Source of the DNA: Salvia splendens
Taxonomy: Eukaryota; Streptophyta; Magnoliopsida; Lamiales; Lamiaceae
DNA length: 64,000 nucleotides
NCBI RefSeq assembly: GCF_004379255.2
Contig: NC_056039.1
Coordinates: forward strand, 24,503,883 to 24,567,882
Direction of reading: 5' to 3'
Shown here piece by piece: positions 11,541 to 20,759 of this stretch. Both the position numbers and the translations under genes were made by a program. Every line of letters begins with the position of its first letter. Within the stretch, counting starts at the first letter, position 1. The notes beneath the pieces were generated by a model. It did no database searches and was not told the origin of the DNA. It was given only the letters and a program-made list of their open reading frames with translations.

Positions 11541-14235
11541 TATTATGTTTATTTTTCCATGATTTTCGAAATCTCCTATTTTTGGGAGAGGAGAAATTAA
11601 GTATTCTATAATTGATTTCTTACTTATTTCTTTCCATGAATGAATTGGAATATTCTAGCCAATCTTGCCTTACTTTATTCTATTAAAGATTTGGAAATTT
11701 TTCTGGTGGGAGGAACCTTAAACCACACGCCTACTTCTCATTATTTTTGGAGGATTTTACAAATTTCTCTACTCCGTATTATTTTATTCTACTCCGTGAA
11801 ATACCAAATTAAATCATAAGCTAAATAAATAGCTATGATTTTAAAAAATCCTTCCCTTATTTCTCCCCATAATTCACGCCTCCCTCCCCCCAAATCTCTC
11901 AAATCTTTATTTGATTTATTCTCTCAAATCTTCAATTAATTGTGGGATATATTATTTCCCAACTCTATAAATAAAACCAAAAACCTAACCCTAAACCCGT
12001 CTCACACGCCTCCCTCTCAAATCACACGCCCCTCCCCTTGCTCCATCTTCTCCCACACTTGTTTTTCTACTCTACTCAAGATCATTTCGATTCGCCAAGA
12101 GTTTGTTGAAGAATCAAGAGCTATATTCGTTTCTACCGATTGTTTCGTTCAAGAAAGGTACAATCAAACCTCTATTCTTCATTCCTCTCCATCCAAACAT
12201 TCTTTCGACTCCCTCATGCATCTAGTGAGTGTAGGGATTTTAAATCTAAGGATTTAATCGGTGGGGAATTTGTGTTTGCATTTATGTATGCGTTTGAATG
12301 CAATTTTGTGAAGTTTGATTTGAATCTTTGGTGAATGATGTGAGTTTATGGGCAAACTTGATTATGAGAACCTTTTAAGCATGATTATGTGTTTTCCAGC
12401 ATGAAAGGTTGGTGTTTGTTTGATGGAAGATGAAAACCCTATTTTCGAAACTATGAACCTGAAATCTGTGGTGCACGACCAGTAGCTTCTGATCTGTAAT
12501 TGACCAAATCAAACGAACTAATTTTTTATATTAAATTTTAACTGAGTAAACTTCAAGGTGTTTTCTGTGTTGTGTGTGAATTTCAGCCCCTTCTGACGAA
12601 AAATGAATTTTTAATAATTTTTTGAAGTTGCCAGAAACCTGTGTTCTCGCCAAGAATGTTTCGTTTTCTTTTTGACTGACCAAATGACCTCCGATTGATG
12701 TGATTCTTGAACTATATGAAAAGTTGAAGTGTCTTCTAAGTCTTGTAAAATTTTCAGCCATTTTAGGAATTGGATGAATTTATGGTAAAGTTTTCAAATG
12801 AACTGCGCAGTGCTGTTAGAAATTTTATGTTCCGACCAGAGAGTTTAATTATTGATTTGACTGACTAAACGACGTGATTTCAGTGTGAAAATTTGTCAGG
12901 ATGAACTTCAATGTGTATTATGTGTTGTGACCAAAATGTAGCTTCATATGAGGTCGGGTGAGTTTTTAGTGATTTTTATAAAACGGTCGCGCAGTTCTGC
13001 CAGTTTTCTGCTTTGATAAAAGGATATTTATTTTCAAGTTTAAAAGTATTATATGATGCATGTATATCCAAGGAACGTGTTTAATGATGTGATCGCGTGA
13101 GATACGTCGAAATATATTATGGTGTGTTTTTCCATCTTTGTGACGAACATTGGGTTGGGTAAATTGAGAAAAACGATGAGAGAGAAACGATAGGACATGC
13201 ATGGTAATATGATTCTGTGGAAGGCTGACTTGTGTTGTCGTTGACAAGGGTGATTGTATTCGTGAACTCGAGGAACGAGAGTTGCCATAAGTTGGATTGT
13301 GAATTATTAAGCGAACGAGGTGGGTTTTCTTTTCAAACCTCTTTATTTTTCCGAAAATATGATGTGGTGTTATAAGGGTGGTTTAAAGTGTTATGTTATG
13401 CCGTGATTGTTTTGATGTTGAGATTTTTGCCTGATGCCTAGTTCGTTTGAGCTTGCTCCGTTAGGCTATAGGGCTATGTTGAGATTGTGCTTGATGCCTA
13501 GTTTGTGAGTTCGCTCCATTAGGCTACATGGCTATGATAAACGAATTCGGGTCTGAGTAGGGCCGCAAACCCTATCAGGCTGTGTACACAGAGGGGATCG
13601 TGAGCCGTCCTTGCTAGTCAGCCGATCTCGTGGGCGAATAGTGTGGCCACAATTTCGTCGCACTATGGTAAAAGGATGTGATTGATTGATTGATGAGAAA
13701 GTGGGGAGATTGTTTTGACCGGCCGGTCTGTGAAAAGTGTTTTTGTGATACTCGTGATATTTCTTAAATAAACGTAAAAACTCGAGTTCACCGGTATGGA
13801 TGACATAACTGTTATAAAATGTTTTCGGCATGAGCCCATTGAGTACAACAAGTACTCAGCCCTGCATATGTTTTCTTTATGTGCAGGTTGTGCGGGATGT
13901 TGCGGCGGATGTTGAGTTGAGCCTTAAGAAATTTCGGATGCGTCGTGTCTTCATACATAGGCGTCTCCCTTTGACTCTCTTGAATACTTGTTTTTCCGCT
14001 GCCGTGTTTGAAATAAATTTCTAGAAGTCTTCCGCACTATTTAATACTGCTTTATTACATTAAGTATTTTGAGGCTAAAATCCGTTGCTTAACTTTTCAA
14101 TAAACTAAAATATTTCTTTTTGAAGTTAATTAGGTTTTTCATATTTATCTCCCCCTTTTTCTTCCCTGCTCCTTCGTCCCTTCCCTAGTCACGATTTCCC
14201 CGTCTTTACTATCCTTAGTGAGGGCGGTCGTGACA
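11541..14235 (+). repeat. 5' LTR of the gag-only element, 5'-truncated
   Basis: It aligns almost base for base with 16450-16553 plus 20768-23304. It has the TATA region ACTCTATAAATAAAACC (about 11960) and ends at GTCGTGACA (14235). The expected TGTAGCACCCC start and the first roughly 330-440 bases are missing. Near 13650-13705 it carries about 60 bases absent from the 3' copy, and it lacks CTGCGCAAAT, present at about 21750. The small frames inside it are shared by both LTRs and are not convincing genes. Confidence 0.85.
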
Positions 14236-14238
14236 GAG

Positions 14239-14250
14239 TGGTATCAAAGC
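14239..14250 (+). promoter_or_regulatory. Primer binding site, tRNA-iMet type
   Basis: TGGTATCAAAGC follows the LTR end after three bases. It differs by one base from the TGGTATCAGAGC complement of initiator tRNA-Met that many plant LTR elements use to prime minus-strand DNA. Confidence 0.85.
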
Positions 14251-14974
14251 TTCGTTCTTTCGCTCTGGTCCGAGAGTCTTCTTTCAGTCTAAGTCTAGAT
14301 CAGTACCCCTAGACTAGAAGTGTCACGAAGACTCAACACCCGAAGCATCACGCTCAACCAAAGAAAGTGAGGTATGTTTAAGTTGTTGAAAGAATGCGAG
14401 ATTGATGTATGAAATTGATGATGTTATGATGAGGATGTTTTGGCAAGTGTACGCATGTGAATAAACGTTATGTGTGAAGATGATAATGTAGTGATATGAT
14501 TATGGGGGACATGAGCATGATTGGAACGATAATCTAAACCCGTGTTATATGTGTGAAAATGATATTGTGATAGTGTGATTATGTGGAATATGAACATGAT
14601 TGGCAAGATGATCTAAGCACGTGTTGTGTGTGCGAATATAATATTGTTATGGTATGATTATGTGAGACATGAGCAAGATTGGTATGATGACTTAAGTATG
14701 TGTTATGTGTGAAAGTACTACGACGTAAGCATGTGAACATAGGAAGCCTTAGGGCGGCCTCAAATTTGGTGATGCGTGACGAACCCTAGATTTATCACAA
14801 ATAACGAGATAGAATATATGTTGGAAAACCTTCGTCTTCGCGTAAATGGCACGGATAAAACAACCCGCATATAAGGGCGCCTAATATAACGTCAGAGTGC
14901 GACGAATGCAAGGAAGTTACGATTTTGATAACAACAAATACTAACAACGATACTAACTTGTCTTTTGGACCAGA
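14251..14974 (+). other. Leader between primer site and gag
   Basis: No protein is supported. The stretch holds four imperfect direct repeats of about 60-70 bases (14460-14720), each with a GTTATGTGTGAA- or GTTGTGTGTGCG-like core followed by ATTATG and CATGA. They look like a tandemly expanded leader segment. Packaging and dimerisation signals of LTR elements usually lie here; assigning one is inference. Confidence 0.5.
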
Positions 14975-16033
14975 ATGCCACCAAGACGCAGACGTGGCCC
15001 ACAAGTGGAGAACGACATGGAGGAACAATCAGAGGGAAGTATAGGGAATCAACCCCCTCCTCCACCACCACCCCCACCTCAACCTCAAGAGAGAGAATAC
15101 ATTAAGGCCTTCCGAAAGGAAAACCCTCCAAAGTTTGACGGACTGGGAGAGCCCCCGAAGGCAGAGGCTTGGATACGCGACCTCGAGCGTATATTTGACT
15201 TCATGGGATGCACCGATAGGGAACGTCTAGCTTGCGTGACGTATCAACTGATTGGACCTGCCGATTTTTGGTGGGAAACTAATCGACGCCACGAGGCGCT
15301 CACATGGGAAGAATTCAAGGAAGAGGTGTACGACAAGTACATTCCCATGAGCTATAGACGGGTGAAGATAGTGGAGTTCCACACCCTGAAACAGGGAAAC
15401 ATGACGGTGACGGAGTACGACCGTGCTCTTTGTGAAATGACCCGATATGCGCCCGAGTTAGTGGACACCGATGAGTAGATGGCCGCAAAATTCCGTTCTG
15501 GCCTTAGACACGAGATAAGGGTAGCCGTGGCCAGCCGCAGAGGAATCTCGTACTCCGAAATTTTGAGTTGTGCTTTAGATGTGGAAGAAGCACTACCAAA
15601 GGACGAGACGACGACGAATCCTACACCACCAACACCTCAACCGAACTATCGAGACAAGAGGAAGTGGGAAGACAACCGAGCTCCTTATGACAACAAGCGA
15701 CACCGTTCTACTTTCCGCCAGACGCAAGACTATGACCGGCAAGCCATGCCACAGCCGAGAGGGAATCAACAGAAGGCACCCCACTGCAACCGGTGCTCCA
15801 AGTACCACTTTGGCGAGTGTAGAGCTGGAGGCATCCGATGCTTCACTTGTGGTGAAAATGGACATATGTCTCGAGAGTGCCCGAATAACAACAAAGGAGG
15901 AATGTGGAATAGGCAGGGACATGGGGAACAACAGCAACAACCACAACCCATTCGACAGGTGGCCCCACAGCAAGCGCGAGCGTACGCGCTGAAAGGAAAT
16001 GAAGGGCAGGAACAGCAAACCGACAAGGACTGA
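14975..16033 (+). pseudogene. Gag with CCHC zinc knuckle, one in-frame stop
   Basis: One frame runs from ATG 14975 to the stop before 16033, broken only by a TAG at 15476-15478 (DTDE, stop, MAAKFRSGL). Without it the product is about 352 residues. It starts basic, has a proline run (residues 27-40), then the gag domain (PPKFDGLGEPPKAEAWIRDL, ADFWWETNRRH, TWEEFKEEVYDKYIP). The C-terminal part has a zinc knuckle, CFTCGENGHMSRECP (about residues 288-302), then a glutamine-rich tail. It resembles plant chromovirus (Tekay/Del-type) Gag. The lone stop means Gag is truncated unless read through. No pol follows; 70 bases later comes the polypurine tract. Confidence 0.88.
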
Positions 16034-16102
16034 TGGGATGAAAGAGAAGTACCCCGAATAGTTTATGGAAGACGACTAAAATTTCGGGACGAAATTTCTG
16101 TT

Positions 16103-16115
16103 AAGAGGGGAAGGA
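16103..16115 (+). promoter_or_regulatory. Polypurine tract
   Basis: AAGAGGGGAAGGA sits directly before the TGTAGC start of the 3' LTR. In the family it primes plus-strand DNA synthesis. Its position so close to the gag stop confirms that pol is absent rather than displaced. Confidence 0.88.
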
Positions 16116-16553
16116 TGTAGCACCCCGGAAAATTTTTGATTTTTTAAATTTGATGGCTTATTTTCGTTTTATTAATGTGGATGTTGATTTGGAAATGCAT
16201 TTTTGGAAATTGATTTCTATGAGGTTGTGTTAACGATGTGAAATTAATGGTTGAGAGTTATGTGGAATAATATGATATGTTTTCCAATGGGCGGGATTTA
16301 ATTATATAGGATCATGCATATTTGTGCCAGTTACCTTATTCAAATTATTTTCGGCATTTCTATTTATTGGAAGTAATATCTTCTTTCTTGGATTTATTTA
16401 ATTATTTTGGGATATTTATCCAAATTAAATCCAAAACCAAAATATTCTTATTTATTTTTCCATGATTTTTGAAATCTCCTATTTTTGGGAGAGGAGAAAT
16501 TAAGTATTCTATAATTGATTTCTTACTTATTTCTTTCCATGAATGAATTGGAA

Positions 16554-17045
16554 TAGGCATGCACAATCCGGCCCGGTCCGCCGGTTAACCGCCGGTTCGG
16601 GCCCGCCGGTTCATGAACCGGAACCGGGCCCGGAACCGGCGGGTTGAACCGGCTGAAGGGTCGGAGGGTCATAAGGGCCGGTTCAGGTTCGGGCATAACT
16701 TGAACCGTGAACCGGCGGTTCAAAACAGGCGGTTCGGCGGTTTGAACCGCCGGTTCAAAGGGTCGAACGGCTAGGGTTCGTAGGGGTTCGTAGGGGTTCA
16801 AAGTAGGGATAGGTATGAACCGGCGGTTCGCCGGTTTTGGAGGAAAACCGCCGGTTTGAACCGGCGGTTCCGACCGGTTTCCGCCGGTTCCGGAAGCTTT
16901 TCAGGCGTAGGGGGCTAGGTGAGGTCAGAAACCGGCGGTTTGTGTAGGAAAACCGTGGACCAACCCGCCGGTTTCGTGGAAAAACCGCCGGTTTTGAGGT
17001 TGAACCGCCGGTTCAGGCGGTAAACCGGCGGTTCGGCCGAAAATT
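16554..17045. repeat. Left subterminal repeats of the hAT element
   Basis: Very dense AACCGGCGG / CCGCCGGTT words in both orientations occupy almost the whole stretch, which is far GC-richer than its surroundings. In hAT elements subterminal repeats are the sites bound by the transposase BED finger; that role is inferred here. Confidence 0.85.
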
Positions 17046-17094
17046 TGAAAGTTTGAAATTTGAATTTTTTTTTTAATTTCTTCCAATTTTACTC

Positions 17095-17106
17095 CTATAA
17101 ATACCT
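17095..17106 (+). promoter_or_regulatory. Putative TATA box of the hAT transposase gene
   Basis: CTATAAATACCT lies about 230 bases before the transposase ATG at 17331 and just inside the subterminal repeats. It is the first good TATA-type match upstream of the gene. Confidence 0.5.
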
Positions 17107-17330
17107 CACTTCTCCTTCATATTTCCTTACCCCATTCTTGTGTTAACAAGGATTTCATTCTCAATCTCCATTTCTCTATTCTCTCATCATTCTCTCTAAT
17201 TGCGCAAGTTTAATTCTACACTTTCTACTCACTACTATATTTGTTGTGCTCATAATTTACCACTTCTTTTATACTTCATACATATTTTATTCCAAGTCCA
17301 TATTACTTTTCATTTATCAATATATTCAAT

Positions 17331-19854
17331 ATGTCTTCTTCTCGTGGTGGATCAGGACGTGGTGATCGGGGCAAGGGAATAGCCCAAGATCAAAGCACTA
17401 CGCGTCCCTCAAAATCTCGACGACCTAGTCGTCGAGATGTTATGGACGAGGTTTCCCGATTGGCAGCCGAACGCATGCAAGTAAGTAATGAAAAATTTGT
17501 TTTCCAATTCACATGCACAAAATTTCATTAATTTTTTTTTGCGTTCATACTTTTAACTTCTACGTACATAATATTTGTAGATGGAAGAAGATCATAGGAC
17601 CGCCATGCTACTTGCTGAAATGCAACAAGGCGGGGGTAGGGGAGATGAGGAGTTCAACGTTACTATATCGTCGGACTCGGACAACAACGAGGATAGATCG
17701 CATTCTCGTATTCCTTCTAGCACCGGCGGAAATGAGGAGATGCCTCCCCCTGCACCCACTAACACGGCAAAACCTTTGAAATCGGACATTTTTATCAAAC
17801 ACTACAAGAAGGTGGCGGTGGTGATTCCAAGTCCTCACGATCCGAACTCTCAAGAAGAGACTTCGGACTTTCATGTTTATTGCAACTATTGCGATAAAGT
17901 GTACAAATGGTCCGCCGGTGGTGGATATGGCACCCTCCGTCGCCATTTAGTGGCAAAGCATCCGGTAGAATGCGGCACTGCCTCTACCCAAAGCCAACTA
18001 AACTTCCAACTCGCCGGCGCCGGCTCGGGTTCGTCAGGTGCGCCTCTATTTAAATATGATAAAAAGAATTTTGATGATACAATGACTAGATGGGCGGCTA
18101 TGAAGCATATGCCCTTTAATGTTTTTGATGACAAAAGTTTTGAGGTTACTATGCAAAGTGGGTTGAATGTAGCAATCAAAAGAATAGGTCGAATGACCGT
18201 GCAACGATCTACCGTTCGGCAGTGCTTGGAGAAAAAGGTAGAATTATCACGTTATTTAGTTAACATGGGCCACAGGGTGAACATTTGCTCAGATGTTTGG
18301 ACGGATTGTTTTAACCGTCATTCATACATGGGTATTACGGTTCACTTTGTGGACAACAGTTGGACTTTGAACAAGCGTTTAATTGGTTTTAGAGAATTTG
18401 AAAGTCCACACACTGCACCAGAAATTGCTTCTTTGATTATACAAGTGTTGAATGAGTTTCAGCTATGCAACAAGATATTTTCTATTGGTTTTGATAATGC
18501 AACTGCCAACACCGCAAGTATTGCCGATTTGATTGCGGCTTGTACACCGGTAATTGGAGGTAAGTATTTTCATCAAAGATGCATTTGCCATATTTTAAAT
18601 TTATGTGTACAGGATGCGCTTGAATTATGGCAAAAGCATGTCTCTCCTATTAGAAATGCAGTTAGATTAATCCATCAAAAGCCAGCTATTGGCAAAGCAT
18701 GGAAGAAATATTGCCATCAAAAGAATGTTAGGTACACGAATTTTACTATGGATGTGTCTCATAGATGGAATTCGACATATGATTGTCTGAATTCTACCTT
18801 GACACATAAAGATGCTTTATGTGATTTTTATAGAACTAACCCCTACCGTGATTTATATCTTTCGCATAGTTGTTGGGATAACAGTTTGGCTTTATTTAAA
18901 TTGTTCAAATATTTCAAAAATGCTACTGTTGAATTGTCGGGTGTTTATTATTGCACTGCTGTTCGTGTTTTGGAGCATTGCATGTACATATCCCTTGGTT
19001 TTAAAACTTCAATGAAAAATGCTTCCTCTTCTCCCGAGTTAATGTGCGTTTTGTATTATATGATTGAAAAATGGCTCAAGTATTTCAGTGAGATTCCTAA
19101 CGTGTTTTTGATTGCAAAGGTATTGGATCCAAAATGGAAATTAGCAGGTACCTCTAGAATTTTAGATTTTTATTATAACAATTTGAGTTCAATTGATCTT
19201 GGTCCCCTTCAAGCAATCCAATCCGATACTAGTGACGAATTTGGAGTCGACCTCTCAGAAACCTTTCAAATAAACCTCCCGGACCGGTCAGTTGTGCAAC
19301 AAAACCTCGAGTATAACTTGCGCTCTCTCTACACCGAATATGAAACCAAGTATAACACCACTCACCAAGTCAGAAGACCCCCTCCTCCACAACATAACTA
19401 TGGCTTTGCATTTCAAGCCGATTATGATGACCCCGACGCGCAATCCCAACTAGCCGACCTATACAACTACAGCACCGGCGGAAGGTCCTCAGGTATGGTC
19501 AGTGAATTAGTTTTATATTTTGAATCACTCTTTTCCTTTGGTGATGAAGGTCCTACTCCTCCCGCCCAAATCGACGTCCTCGATTGGTGGGGAACCCACG
19601 AGAAAGATTTTCCCATCCTTGCTTCAATGGCCAAGGAGATTTTTTCTGTTCCGGCTTCCACCGTCGCCGTCGAGTCCGCTTTTAGTGTTGGCTCGCGCGT
19701 TTTGGATGAATCAAGAAGTAAGCTCTCGGCGAAAAATATGGAAGCCGTGATGTTACTTGATGATTGGGCCAAAGCTGACGTCCGAGAACAAGAAAATGAT
19801 TGGAATGATCGTCAAGAGGGATCACAAGATGAATTCACCGGGGATGAAGATTAG
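17331..19854 (+). CDS. hAT-family transposase, two exons, intact
   Basis: Exon 1 is 17331-17480 and exon 2 is 17581-19854. The 100-bp intron runs from GTAAGT to TTTGTAG and keeps the frame, giving 807 codons. Exon 1 codes a basic N-terminus (RPSKSRRPSRRDVMDE), likely nuclear-localising. The BED zinc finger has C151, C154, H172 and H177 (YCNYCDKVYKW ... LRRHLVAKH). The RNase H-like core has Asp288 in CSDVWTD, Asp355 in IGFDNATAN, the conserved CHILNLCVQDAL and HRWNSTYDCL. Glu748 lies in STVAVESAFSVGSRVLDESR within the C-terminal dimerisation domain. Length and order fit autonomous plant hAT transposases, which cut and rejoin the element's ends in the nucleus. Some GC-rich segments suggest CpG content has not yet decayed. 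An alternative start at 17581 would give 757 residues. Confidence 0.95.
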
Positions 19855-20559
19855 GCCAACCGTCAACCGCCGCCGGCCAAGCCAAATAGGTATGTAAGGT
19901 AAGAGAACTACGTGGACTTTGATTCCCTAATGCAAATGAGCAATTGGGATACGTAGGCACCTCAACTTAAATTTTTAATTTAAGTTGAGCTCAAGTCCTT
20001 TTTCTTTTATTTCTTTTTTTTCCCATTAATTCCTACTTTAAAAATATGCAAATACAATTGCATAATTGTATTTGTATATACTCTAGTCGATGAAGTATAT
20101 TTCTCTATACGGCTTAATGAGGGAAACTTTTGACAATTCTACTATAATTGTTGATTGTTAGACGAAACTCAACATTTAAAGTTGAATTGCTAAAGGTGTC
20201 CTTAATTTAGTTATGTAGAAAGATCTTCTTCGCCGGTTAAGAGTATATATATAATACACTTATACGTTTAAGAACTTCAACGTCGTTTCTTGTCATTTGT
20301 AATTAGTTCTTCACTAGTAGTCTCATTTGTATTTAAATTTTGTTTAAGACTTCAAGACCGCCATATGTTTTCAATTTGTAATTGTTGTAACTTGTAACGT
20401 GTAATTTGTAAATATGCAATTTCAATAAAATTGCAACTTTAGCCGTATTTTTTTCAATTTTATTTACTCACATTGCATACAAAAGCAAACTTGAAAAGTG
20501 TAATGTAATTTGATTAAAATTGAAAAGTTGAAAAATGCAAAAAAATAAAAATAAAAAAA
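19855..20559 (+). other. 3' untranslated part of the hAT gene
   Basis: AT-rich, with no coding frame. An AATAAA-type polyadenylation word occurs at about 20424. I see no further gene between the transposase stop and the right subterminal repeats. Confidence 0.6.
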
Positions 20560-20759
20560 ATCGTCAACCCGCCGGTTCGGGCCCGGAACCGGCGGTTCGA
20601 GCCGAAAACCGCCGGTTCGAGCCGAAAACCGCCGGTTTTTTGAACCTGAATCGGAACCGCCGGGAGCTAGGCGGGCCGGTTCAGGTTCGCGAATTTTCCG
20701 ACCCTTGACCCGCCGGTTCGGGCCCGGAACCGGCGGGTTCCGACCCTTGTGCAAGCCTA
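20560..20759. repeat. Right subterminal repeats of the hAT element
   Basis: Dense CCGCCGGTTCG / GGAACCGGCGG words run up to the terminal inverted repeat, matching the left end in inverted orientation but in a shorter block. Confidence 0.85.

Noticed and set aside
12966..13831. Minus-strand frames of 60-99 codons, duplicated at 22097-22901
   Set aside because: They lie in both LTR copies of the gag-only element; the duplication is due to the LTRs and gives no evidence of coding.
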